Source of the DNA: Campylobacteraceae bacterium
GTDB lineage: Bacteria > Campylobacterota > Campylobacteria > Campylobacterales > JALSKU01
NCBI GenBank assembly: GCA_015488975.1
Contig: WFMT01000221.1
Coordinates: 1-14,337, forward strand
DNA length: 14,337 nucleotides
Direction of reading: 5' to 3'
The position numbers were made by a program, and so were the translations under genes. Below, piece after piece: positions 1-5,967 of the stretch (position 1 is its first letter; each line of letters opens with the position of its first letter). The notes beneath the pieces are model-generated. The model saw only the letters and a program-made list of their open reading frames with translations. It did no database searches and was not told the DNA's origin.

Positions 1-560
1 CATTTTTTATTAAATATCATTTTTCCCATTTTTGCCATCTTGTGTTGTTTTTTGCTTATCATCATCATCTCTTTTTTGAAAGCTTTTTCAGCAATTTTGA
101 TAGCTTGATTAAATCTCATAATTTTACCACCAAATCTTTTGGCAAATTTTAAGGCGGCTTTTTTTGTTCCAAATGCATATTTGCTTATTTTACTCATAGT
201 TGCTGGTTTTTTACTACCCACGACATAATAAGCACTTTTTGCAGGGATAAATTTCAAAGTTGTATTATCTACTACTTTTATATTTGTAGGATGTAATCCG
301 TTAACGATATCCTGAGCCAAACAATGCATAGAGCAATATTGCTTTTCTTTCCCTTTTACAGTTGCTGCATGATTTGTTCTGTAAAACATGTGAAGAGTCA
401 TACCACAATTTGCACAGTATGCCTTACCTTTGCCATTTTGCAATATTTGTGCCTTACTGACTGGTACAGCCTGGTACATCATATGTTTACTTTTTGCCAT
501 GACGCCAGTTGTAAAAAATGTAGCAAATACTACAAAACTTAATAATATCTTTCTAATCAT
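1..560 (-). CDS. NosL-family secreted metal-binding protein (3' end beyond window)
   Basis: The ORF reads leftward from ATG at 560-558 and is open to the window edge (186 codons seen), preceded by a good ribosome site (AAAGGA, 572-567). Residues 1-22 form a typical signal peptide: MIRK, a hydrophobic core, then VMA before KSK. Residues 49-54 read CANCGM, followed by YCSMHC at 75-80; CxxCGM plus a downstream YCS/C pair is the mark of the NosL family, copper-binding proteins linked to nitrous oxide reductase and present in several copies in Campylobacterota. The protein is therefore probably periplasmic, possibly membrane-tethered in the mature state. After residue 120 it becomes very basic, and residues 163-182 are rich in Met, Lys and His, which could bind metal. 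No nos genes are visible, so a direct role in N2O reduction cannot be claimed. Family call fairly sure, substrate unknown. Confidence 0.72.
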   Translation of the reverse strand, partial: MIRKILLSFVVFATFFTTGVMAKSKHMMYQAVPVSKAQILQNGKGKAYCANCGMTLHMFYRTNHAATVKGKEKQYCSMHCLAQDIVNGLHPTNIKVVDNTTLKFIPAKSAYYVVGSKKPATMSKISKYAFGTKKAALKFAKRFGGKIMRFNQAIKIAEKAFKKEMMMISKKQHKMAKMGKMIFNKK

Positions 561-589
561 ATTTAATCCTTTAATTTTTAAATTATAAA

Positions 590-595
590 ATTATA
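590..595 (-). promoter_or_regulatory. Possible -10 box for the NosL-like gene
   Basis: TATAAT on the minus strand, about 30 bases upstream of the ATG at 560, in a very AT-rich divergent intergenic region (561-692). There is no recognisable -35 box, which is common in Campylobacterota promoters. AT-rich sequence makes chance matches likely. Confidence 0.35.
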
Positions 596-662
596 CAAGT
601 ATAGTGTTAATCATTTGTTAAATCTATATTAAGTAGTTTACTATTTATTTACCTCATCGTTT

Positions 663-668
663 TATAAT
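663..668 (+). promoter_or_regulatory. Possible -10 box for the small heat-shock gene
   Basis: TATAAT 25 bases before the ATG at 693, leaving a short leader that contains the strong ribosome site. No -35 box and no clear HrcA (CIRCE) or HspR operator was seen in 561-692, so heat-shock control is not supported by visible sites. Confidence 0.4.
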
Positions 669-692
669 TTTAAAAAAATATAAGGAGGCAAC

Positions 693-1271
693 ATGAGAGA
701 TAAAATATTGATTATACTTTCTTCTGTATTATTGGCGGCCGTTGTGATTGAAGGGTATTACTTATATAAGATAAATTCTAAAGTTGAAAGTAGCAGTTCA
801 TACTATAAGCCAGCTAGTAAGCAAGAAAATACTTTATTGAAGCAATTATCAATAAATCAAAATATAAATCCATTTAAAGAATTTCAGCAGATGCAAGAAA
901 ATATGGATAAAGTATTTGGATCATTTAATGCAAAATTTCAAAATAATCCTAATTTTGATAAATTTTTTAAAAATTTTTCTATCTCTCCGGCACTTGATAT
1001 GAGGCAATCTAGAAATAAATATATAGTCAATATAAATATACCAGGATCCACAAAAAATAATATTAAAGTAAGTGTTAAAAATCATATACTTAAAGTAAAA
1101 GCAAAAATGCAAGAAACAAACAATAAAAAAGGCTCAAAATATATACAAAAAGAGAGATACATAGGCAGTTTTGAAAGAGAATTGACTCTGCCTCAAAATG
1201 CTGATGAAAGTTCTATAAAAACTATTTACAAAAATGGTGTCTTAACGATAACTTTTGACAAGAAGAATTAG
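693..1271 (+). CDS. Membrane-anchored small heat-shock protein (Hsp20/alpha-crystallin domain)
   Basis: 192 residues, started by ATG after a strong ribosome site (AAGGAGG, 682-688). Residues 5-24 form one hydrophobic segment after MRDK: a signal anchor with no obvious cleavage site. A Ser/Tyr/Asn/Gln-rich linker follows (about 30-95, including an FxxFxxMQENMDKVF-like helix), then an alpha-crystallin domain at about 98-190 with the family's closing GVLTI-type strand (182-186). Most small heat-shock proteins are soluble cytoplasmic holdases; here the anchor suggests the chaperone domain sits in the periplasm, tethered to the inner membrane. The C-terminal IxI motif used for oligomer assembly is missing (the chain ends DKKN). 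It is divergent from the secreted NosL-like gene and upstream of corA, so an envelope-stress role is a reasonable inference only. Confidence 0.82.
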   Translation: MRDKILIILSSVLLAAVVIEGYYLYKINSKVESSSSYYKPASKQENTLLKQLSINQNINPFKEFQQMQENMDKVFGSFNAKFQNNPNFDKFFKNFSISPALDMRQSRNKYIVNINIPGSTKNNIKVSVKNHILKVKAKMQETNNKKGSKYIQKERYIGSFERELTLPQNADESSIKTIYKNGVLTITFDKKN

Positions 1272-1340
1272 AATTTAAGTAAAAAATGTGTAAAATACTT
1301 CTTAAAGAAAGCTAAAATAGTGTTTTAGTGGGAGTATTTA

Positions 1341-2294
1341 ATGAAATTATTTGGTTGTAAAAATGGATACTTGATTGAAGAAGAAGTTGATGTGTTAGAT
1401 TTAGATAAACCTACACATCAACTTTTTTTTACACATGTCACCAATGAGAAGCTTAAATCATGGTTGTTTAAAAATGATTTTCCAATTCAGTTTATAGAAG
1501 ATATAAATAGTGAAGATCAAACACCTGTTTTTGATATTATCCCAAATGGAAATGTAACTATACTTAAGCATTTAAGTTTTTCCGGAGAAGATTATCTGGA
1601 CTTTGAAACAGCAAATATTGCTATTATAAGGATAGAAGATAAACTTATTATTGCTTGTGATGAAGATAAGGCGGTAATAGAAATATCTAAAAAATTTGAA
1701 AAGAGGATGAAGCTTCATAAGTCTGATATAATATTTGAGATATATACAGTTATTGATATTATTATGGATAATTCTATTTTTATGTCTGATATTATAGACA
1801 TAAGTTTGGAAGAACTTGAAGATCAGATTATGAATGAGAGTATTGACGAAAAAATTATTCAAGAGAAAATATATTATGCAAGAAGAACATTAAATAGATT
1901 GGTAAAATTATTTATTCAAGAAAATGAAGTAGTAAATAAAGTGTACAATTCGATTTCAATAGCCAAAAAGAAAAAATTAAAGTATGAATTTTCAGATTTA
2001 AAAGAGCATATCCTTTTTCTTGTAAAAGAAAATAGAACTTTGCTAGATAGAACGGGATACTTGTTAAACTTCCATATGGGTATTATGTCTAACAGGATGA
2101 ATGCGGCAATGCAAAGATTAACGGCAATTACTATTATATTTTTGCCACTTACTTTTATCGTAGGCAATTATGGGATGAATTTTGAGTTTATGCCTGAACT
2201 TCATTGGAAATACGGATATTTATTTTCAATTATTTTAAATATTTCTGTTGCAGTTGGTATTTTTTATTGGTTAAAAAAGAAAAAATGGTTATAA
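1341..2294 (+). CDS. corA: CorA-family magnesium/divalent cation channel
   Basis: 317 residues, the usual CorA length. A long soluble N-terminal region rich in acidic residues and predicted helix (about 1-255) is followed by two C-terminal membrane helices (about 262-280 and 291-311). The hallmark GMN selectivity motif stands at 278-280, at the end of the first helix, in the context NYGMNFEFMPEL. The positively charged tail (KKKKW) is typical of the cytoplasmic end. Family members form homopentameric channels bringing Mg2+, and sometimes Co2+ or Ni2+, into the cell. ATG at 1341 follows GGAG (1331-1334) by six bases. The 69-bp gap after the heat-shock gene contains TAAAAT-like -10 boxes (1291-1296, 1313-1318), so it may have its own promoter. 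Substrate preference cannot be told from sequence. Confidence 0.9.
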   Translation: MKLFGCKNGYLIEEEVDVLDLDKPTHQLFFTHVTNEKLKSWLFKNDFPIQFIEDINSEDQTPVFDIIPNGNVTILKHLSFSGEDYLDFETANIAIIRIEDKLIIACDEDKAVIEISKKFEKRMKLHKSDIIFEIYTVIDIIMDNSIFMSDIIDISLEELEDQIMNESIDEKIIQEKIYYARRTLNRLVKLFIQENEVVNKVYNSISIAKKKKLKYEFSDLKEHILFLVKENRTLLDRTGYLLNFHMGIMSNRMNAAMQRLTAITIIFLPLTFIVGNYGMNFEFMPELHWKYGYLFSIILNISVAVGIFYWLKKKKWL

Positions 2295-2327
2295 TGCATT
2301 AAGTAATAAATTTAGGAGGTATATGAT

Positions 2328-2528
2328 ATGGATATGGAACATAAAGAAATAAATTCATTAAAAAAAGATATAAAAAAAGAGTTAAAATTAATGTATAACG
2401 CAAATATGGAGGCAAGTGGATTGGACATTCCTGAAAGAGATGACAGTGAAATGTCTTCACTTGTGATAAAAGCTATGGAAGAAGCTTTTAAAGAATTGAA
2501 AAGCGAGATAACAGAAAATACTAATTAA
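2328..2528 (+). CDS. Small highly charged protein, unrecognised
   Basis: 66 residues, ATG at 2328 after a near-perfect ribosome site (AGGAGG, 2314-2319), which is the main reason to believe it is translated. The sequence is almost all charged helix-forming residues (Lys/Glu rich at 5-22 and 48-62) with a short break around GLDIPERDD (31-39). There is no signal peptide, no membrane segment and no cysteine, so it is probably a small cytosolic helical protein. It lies 33 bp after corA with no terminator between, so it is probably co-transcribed with corA. I do not recognise a family. Confidence 0.6.
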   Translation: MDMEHKEINSLKKDIKKELKLMYNANMEASGLDIPERDDSEMSSLVIKAMEEAFKELKSEITENTN

Positions 2529-2537
2529 TCTTTTTAA

Positions 2538-2566
2538 TTGATAATTAATATCATTATAGCTATAAT
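2538..2566 (+). promoter_or_regulatory. Sigma70-type promoter of the SQR-like gene
   Basis: TTGATA (2538-2543) and TATAAT (2561-2566) are separated by exactly 17 bases. This predicts a start near 2573 and a leader of about 25 bases before the ATG at 2599. The promoter indicates that the flavoprotein gene is a separate transcription unit from corA and the 66-residue gene. Confidence 0.65.
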
Positions 2567-2598
2567 TTCTACTTATTCTTATCATAAGTGGAGACTAA

Positions 2599-3783
2599 AT
2601 GAGAAAAGTTTTGATACTTGGCGGTGGTTTTGCCGGAGTTGAAGCTGCAATAATGTTGCGAAAATATAGTTTTGATGTTACTTTGGTTAGTAACAGAGAC
2701 TATTTTTATATATATCCTATATCAATCTGGGTACCTACAGGTGAAAAAAGCTTTAATGATGTGAGCATATCTTTAAAGAAATTACAAGAAATTCATAAGT
2801 TTGAACTGATTATTGATGAAGTAACATCTATAAAATCTTTAGAAAAAACGGTATATTGCAAAAATCATCAGTTTAAATACGAATATTTGGTTGTCGCTAT
2901 AGGTAGCGATAAAATGAAACACAAGGGTCTTGAAAATACTGTCTCGATTTGTGGAAAACCTGAAGATTCTTTGCTTATAAAAGAAAAAATTGATGAACTT
3001 ATAAAAAAAGGAAGCGGGAGTATTTCTATGGGATTTGGTGGGAATCCTAAAGATGCAAGCAATGTCAGAGGCGGACCAGCTTATGAACTTCTTTTCAACA
3101 TTCACAATAAATTAAAAAAATTAGGCATTAGAGATAAATTTAAATTGAACTTTTTTGCACCTATGAAAAAACCAGGAAGCAGAATGGGTCCAAAAGCTTT
3201 GAAAATGATGGATTTTTATTTTAAAAAATTAAATATTGATTCTTTCACAGGTAAAAAAATAGACAGATTTGAAAAAGATAGTATTGTCTTTGAAGATAAA
3301 TCTGTTTTAAAAAGTGATTTTACAATGTTTATTCCTGCTGGGACAGGTCATAGTGTTTTTGAAAATTCAGACTTGCCGTTAAATGCTACAGGTTTGGTAA
3401 ATATTAATAATTATTGCGAAGTAAAGCATGATTATTATGATTCACCAAATGAATATAAAGTTTTTGCTATTGGTGATTGTACTGCTTTGCAAGGAGCTGA
3501 CTGGAGAGCAAAACAGGGGCATATAGCTGAGGTTATGGCAAAAATAGTTGCATTTAATATAAACTCTATGGAAAAAAAGAAAGTAGAAAGAAAAGGCTAC
3601 TCTTGCCACTTAAATATTCTTTGTATTATGGATAGTGGTAATGGAGCCTCTTTTGTGTACAGAGATGATGCAAAGGCTATAATGTTTCCAATGCCAATCT
3701 TTGGTCACTGGCTGAAAAAAAGTTGGGGATGGTACTGTAAAAATTCCAAACTTAAAAAAATCCCGAGAATTCCCGGATTATAA
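2599..3783 (+). CDS. Sulfide:quinone oxidoreductase-like FAD flavoprotein
   Basis: 394 residues, ATG after GGAG (2590-2593). The N-terminal dinucleotide fold has GGGFAGVEAA (8-17), and the second FAD motif FAIGDC is at 289-294. The C-terminus (HWLKKSWGWYCKN, then KIPRIPGL) resembles the membrane-docking tail of sulfide:quinone oxidoreductases, which oxidise sulfide to sulfur at the inner membrane and pass electrons to quinone. Comparing by memory with characterised SQRs, the first active-site Cys matches C118 (SIC context) and the third C342 (NILC), but the middle Cys of the SCFGPAYE-type segment is replaced: residues 156-162 read VRGGPAY. A normal polysulfide bridge between the second and third Cys seems impossible. 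It may be a divergent SQR or another quinone reductase of the NDH-2/SQR superfamily. Superfamily certain, substrate open. Confidence 0.75.
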   Translation: MRKVLILGGGFAGVEAAIMLRKYSFDVTLVSNRDYFYIYPISIWVPTGEKSFNDVSISLKKLQEIHKFELIIDEVTSIKSLEKTVYCKNHQFKYEYLVVAIGSDKMKHKGLENTVSICGKPEDSLLIKEKIDELIKKGSGSISMGFGGNPKDASNVRGGPAYELLFNIHNKLKKLGIRDKFKLNFFAPMKKPGSRMGPKALKMMDFYFKKLNIDSFTGKKIDRFEKDSIVFEDKSVLKSDFTMFIPAGTGHSVFENSDLPLNATGLVNINNYCEVKHDYYDSPNEYKVFAIGDCTALQGADWRAKQGHIAEVMAKIVAFNINSMEKKKVERKGYSCHLNILCIMDSGNGASFVYRDDAKAIMFPMPIFGHWLKKSWGWYCKNSKLKKIPRIPGL

Positions 3784-3810
3784 AAATAAAATTTAGAATT
3801 ATAGTACAAA

Positions 3811-4000
3811 CATATCCTCGTGGGTATGACTGGACTCTTGACCAGTAGAAAAATTGTTTAGACTTTAGCTGGGATTAGTATAATGATCATTTGTACTAAG
3901 TAGTAGTCCCGTAAGTGCCAGAGTTGAGTTTGTTAAAAACGAGTTAGACCACTCCAGTCCTTTTCACTGCCAATAATACCCTAATAGTCAACTGGAGCCA
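3811..4000 (+). ncRNA. Candidate structured RNA of unknown family
   Basis: This non-coding stretch is about 40% G+C over 3811-3970 by my count, clearly above the surrounding intergenic DNA, and full of complementary segments. A central hairpin pairs GGGATTAGTA (3871-3880) with TACTAA (3894-3899) and TCCC (3907-3910), around the palindrome AATGATCATT. ACTGG (3829-3833) can pair locally with CCAGT (3842-3846), or as GACTGGA (3828-3834) with TCCAGTC (3953-3959). CTCCAGT (3952-3958) can instead pair with ACTGGAG (3991-3997). GGGTAT (3822-3827) can close on ATACCC (3976-3981). TAGTACAAA (3802-3810) and TTTGTACTA (3890-3898) are perfect inverted repeats. A weak TATAGT box near 3799-3804 could start it. 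I could not match it to tRNA, RNase P RNA, tmRNA, SRP RNA or a riboswitch; a divergent 6S RNA is possible. Plus strand is my preference, not proven. Confidence 0.4.
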
Positions 4001-4008
4001 ATAAATTT

Positions 4009-4042
4009 TCAATAGTATGTCTCTTGTTACTTGACTTTTTTT
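4009..4042 (+). terminator. Weak candidate terminator after the structured RNA
   Basis: TCA (4009-4011) plus AGTA (4014-4017) can pair with TACT (4028-4031) plus TGA (4032-4034), followed directly by seven T (4036-4042). The stem is short and bulged. It overlaps the -35 box of the next promoter. Confidence 0.3.
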
Positions 4043-4059
4043 AATCTCTATAATATAAT
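4031..4059 (+). promoter_or_regulatory. Near-consensus sigma70 promoter of the hyf/ehr operon
   Basis: TTGACT (4031-4036) and TATAAT (4054-4059) are spaced by exactly 17 bases, giving 11 of 12 consensus positions. The predicted start is about 4066, so the transcript begins just before the first stem of the fluoride riboswitch. It is the only strong promoter seen between the flavoprotein gene and the six-gene operon. Confidence 0.78.
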
Positions 4060-4065
4060 TGCAGA

Positions 4066-4126
4066 CAAATAGTTGGGATGGAGTTCCCTCGCATATCTGC
4101 TCAACTGAGCTAATGACTCCTGTTGC
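4066..4126 (+). ncRNA. Fluoride riboswitch (crcB motif)
   Basis: The element fits the fluoride-sensing crcB motif. A first stem GGG/CCC (4075-4077 with 4086-4088) closes the conserved loop AUGGAGUU (4078-4085; family form AUGGnnUU). A second hairpin GCUC/GAGC (4099-4102 with 4107-4110) is followed by UAAUGACUCCUG (4111-4122; family form close to UGAUGnnnCCUAC). Loop bases GGAGU (4080-4084) pair perfectly with ACUCC (4116-4120), the defining pseudoknot. The linker between the stems departs from the usual AAACCG-type sequence, the main weakness. It lies directly downstream of a consensus promoter and about 185 bases before the first operon gene. Such riboswitches generally raise expression when fluoride binds, most often of fluoride exporters; no exporter is visible here. 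Confidence 0.78.
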
Positions 4127-4155
4127 TTAAATATATAAACTTTATGAGTCATAAA
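4113..4155 (+). promoter_or_regulatory. Possible expression platform of the riboswitch
   Basis: AUGACUC (4113-4119), which contains four bases of the pseudoknot strand, is perfectly complementary to GAGUCAU (4146-4152). Forming this 7-bp helix would destroy the fluoride-binding fold, so the two structures are mutually exclusive. The downstream partner is embedded in a near-perfect palindrome, TTTATGA-G-TCATAAA (4141-4155). No G+C-rich terminator with a U-run follows, so how the fold controls the operon is unclear. The palindrome might instead be a protein-binding site. Confidence 0.45.
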
Positions 4156-4221
4156 TATATGATAAAAAGTTTTAAGTTTATAATTTTGTCTGAAAGATAT
4201 ATGATAAGGAGAACTCTAAAT

Positions 4222-4308
4222 ATGCCTCATTACTATACTTATACTTATCCTAAATACAATTTTCCGGTATTAATTTTGTCTTATGATTTCCTGTATAAAG
4301 GAGTTTAA
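4222..4308 (+). CDS. Possible 28-residue leader peptide, tyrosine-rich
   Basis: ATG at 4222 follows AAGGAG (4206-4211) by ten bases. The 28-codon frame ends in TAA at 4306-4308, inside the spacer between the hyfC ribosome site (4297-4303) and its ATG (4311). Seven of the 28 residues are Tyr, mostly in the first 12 (HYYTYTYPKY). The same frame is open further upstream from ATG 4144, but without a ribosome site. The tight placement could couple its translation to hyfC, or let ribosome stalling regulate it. It may equally be chance in an AT-rich leader. Confidence 0.3.
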   Translation: MPHYYTYTYPKYNFPVLILSYDFLYKGV

Positions 4309-4310
4309 AG

Positions 4311-5258
4311 ATGAGTAAATATATTTTATTTAATATACTGCAAGTCTTGGTTGTTATGGTATTTTCTCCATTGGCAATGGGAGTACTAAATCGTTTAAAA
4401 GAGATAGTCCAATCCAAAAAAGGTCCAAGCATTTTTCAACCCTATTTTGATCTTTTAAAACTATTTCAAAAGGATGAAGTTATTCCCGAAGAAAGTACCT
4501 GGATATTTAGAGTAACTCCTTATATCGTTTTTATGGCACCGATATTTGTAACACTTCTTATCCCTGTACTGACAAGTTATCCGCTTTTCTGGGCATTTAT
4601 GTCCGATATGGTAGGAGCTGGATTTGTATTGGCTCTTGGCGGATTTTTTGCTGTATTGGCAGCTATTGATACTGCTAATCCTTATGGAGCTATAGGAGCA
4701 AGTAGAACAAGAATGGTTAGTTTTTTAGCTGAGCCTGTGTTTCTTATAGTATTTTTTACAGTATCTTTTGTTGCTGGTTCAACTATACCTTATATAGTCC
4801 AACAAAAATGGGTTACACCCATATCAAATTTTTTCGAGCCTTCTCATATACTTCTTCTGTTTGCATTTGTTATGCTTATTTTGGCGGAAAAAGGTAGAAT
4901 CCCAGTTGACAATCCATCCGGTCATTTTGAATTGGCAATGATTGAAGAATCAAAAGATTTAGAATACTCTGGAGTCGGTGCGGCACTGATGAAATGGGGT
5001 GGATGGATGAAGTTTTTTGTTTTGATGATTATCTTTTCAAATGTGCTTTTTTCACCATGGGGACTTGCGAATACTCTTGGCTGGGGATCTGTTTTGTTGG
5101 CAATTCCACTTGTTTTAATAAAAGTATTTATTTTTATTTTGTTTCTTGTTGTTATTGAGTCGTCATTGGCTAAACTTAGGCTATTTAGAATAAGCGAATT
5201 TTTAAGTGCAGCATTTGTTATTGCGGTAATTGCAATGCTTGCAAGCATTTTTGAGTAA
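4311..5258 (+). CDS. hyfC: Hydrogenase-4/Ehr membrane subunit, NuoH-like (HyfC)
   Basis: 315 residues, about eight membrane helices, ATG seven bases after AAAGGAG. It belongs to the NuoH/HyfC/EchB family, the membrane subunit that links the soluble redox arm to the antiporter-like subunits in complex I and group 4 hydrogenases. Family signatures are KKGPSIFQPYFDLLKL (36-51), the acidic-loop region ASRTRMVSFLAEP (130-142) and EKGRIPVDNPSGHFELAMIE (193-212), whose charged residues form the coupling channel in relatives. The carboxylates expected there are present, so the subunit looks functional. It is the first gene of a six-gene operon and lies downstream of the fluoride riboswitch leader. 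Separation from true NuoH rests on length and on the neighbours (HyfE, HyfF, HyfB). Confidence 0.88.
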   Translation: MSKYILFNILQVLVVMVFSPLAMGVLNRLKEIVQSKKGPSIFQPYFDLLKLFQKDEVIPEESTWIFRVTPYIVFMAPIFVTLLIPVLTSYPLFWAFMSDMVGAGFVLALGGFFAVLAAIDTANPYGAIGASRTRMVSFLAEPVFLIVFFTVSFVAGSTIPYIVQQKWVTPISNFFEPSHILLLFAFVMLILAEKGRIPVDNPSGHFELAMIEESKDLEYSGVGAALMKWGGWMKFFVLMIIFSNVLFSPWGLANTLGWGSVLLAIPLVLIKVFIFILFLVVIESSLAKLRLFRISEFLSAAFVIAVIAMLASIFE

Positions 5259-5271
5259 GAAGGAGTAAGCA

Positions 5272-5967
5272 ATGCAAGTTTTACAAAGCACAACGCCTTT
5301 AATAGTAAATCTAAATGCGTTAGCAGGAGGACTGTTCATCATATCGGCCTTTGGAATAGTTGCCACAAGACAGATAAGAGCCAGTCTTAATTTTTTTATC
5401 ATACAATCTTTGCTTTTGGCAAGTTCAGCCTTTTTGCTTGGCATAGAACCTTTTTCTTTAGATTTATTTGCGGTTGGAGGTATCAATATCATAACAAAAG
5501 TTTGGTTTATGCCAATGCTTTTAAAACGAATGGTAAAAGAGGAGATTTACACAAGAAGAGAAGTTACGCAAGTTTTCAATATCCCAACTTCTCTTATATT
5601 TGCTCTTATTCTTACCATATTGGCTTATTTTATCAGTTTGCCTTGGATTCATACCCAGAAAGTTTTAAGTATTATTCATGTAAATGTTCCTGTCGGCTTG
5701 GCAGGACTTTTTTTAGGTGCTTATACTTTGGTAGCAAGAAGAGAAGCGGTTCCTCAGCTTTTAGGACTTTTAGCTATGGAAAATGGAGCATTTTTTGCAG
5801 GGGTGGCGATAGCACCGGATCTTCCACTTATTGCCGAATTGGCACTGGCATTTGATATTCTTATGCTTACTTTTGTTATAGGTATTTTAACCCGCACCGT
5901 TAATGAGCATATAGGTACTACTTCAGTAGGGACTCTTTCAGAACTTAAAGAAGGAGTTAAAAAATGA
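5272..5967 (+). CDS. hyfE: Hydrogenase-4/Ehr membrane subunit HyfE (NuoK-like)
   Basis: 231 residues with about six or seven membrane helices. It begins 13 bases after the hyfC stop behind AAGGAG and overlaps the next gene through ATGA. The C-terminal half has the NuoK-like signature of HyfE proteins, GLLAMENGAFFAGVA (165-179) followed by LPLIAELALAFDILML (184-199). Glu170 and Glu189 correspond in position to the intramembrane glutamates used for proton transfer in this family. HyfE proteins are longer than NuoK because of an extra N-terminal helical part, and the length here fits. In the complex it would sit between the NuoH-like subunit and the antiporter-like subunits. Confidence 0.85.
   Translation: MQVLQSTTPLIVNLNALAGGLFIISAFGIVATRQIRASLNFFIIQSLLLASSAFLLGIEPFSLDLFAVGGINIITKVWFMPMLLKRMVKEEIYTRREVTQVFNIPTSLIFALILTILAYFISLPWIHTQKVLSIIHVNVPVGLAGLFLGAYTLVARREAVPQLLGLLAMENGAFFAGVAIAPDLPLIAELALAFDILMLTFVIGILTRTVNEHIGTTSVGTLSELKEGVKK

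Noticed and set aside
324..542. Plus-strand ORF inside the NosL-like gene
   Set aside because: It is antisense to a gene with a clear signal peptide, family motifs and ribosome site; its Cys/Tyr-rich product resembles no protein family.
3854..3884. Promoter TTGTTT...TATAAT inside the candidate structured RNA
   Set aside because: The TATAAT (3879-3884) lies in the arm of a strong hairpin, and the best -35 match is 19 bases away; the sequence is better explained by the palindrome.
3811..3990. tRNA, RNase P RNA, tmRNA, SRP RNA or cobalamin/purine/SAM riboswitch
   Set aside because: I looked for the conserved cores of each on both strands, by eye, and found none; only generic stem-loop potential is supported.
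4123..4221. Longer 61-residue ORF beginning with TTG in the riboswitch
   Set aside because: Its first codons overlap the riboswitch 3' strand, there is no ribosome site before the TTG or before ATG 4144, and the product looks like random AT-rich translation. Only the 28-codon end is kept as a weak candidate.
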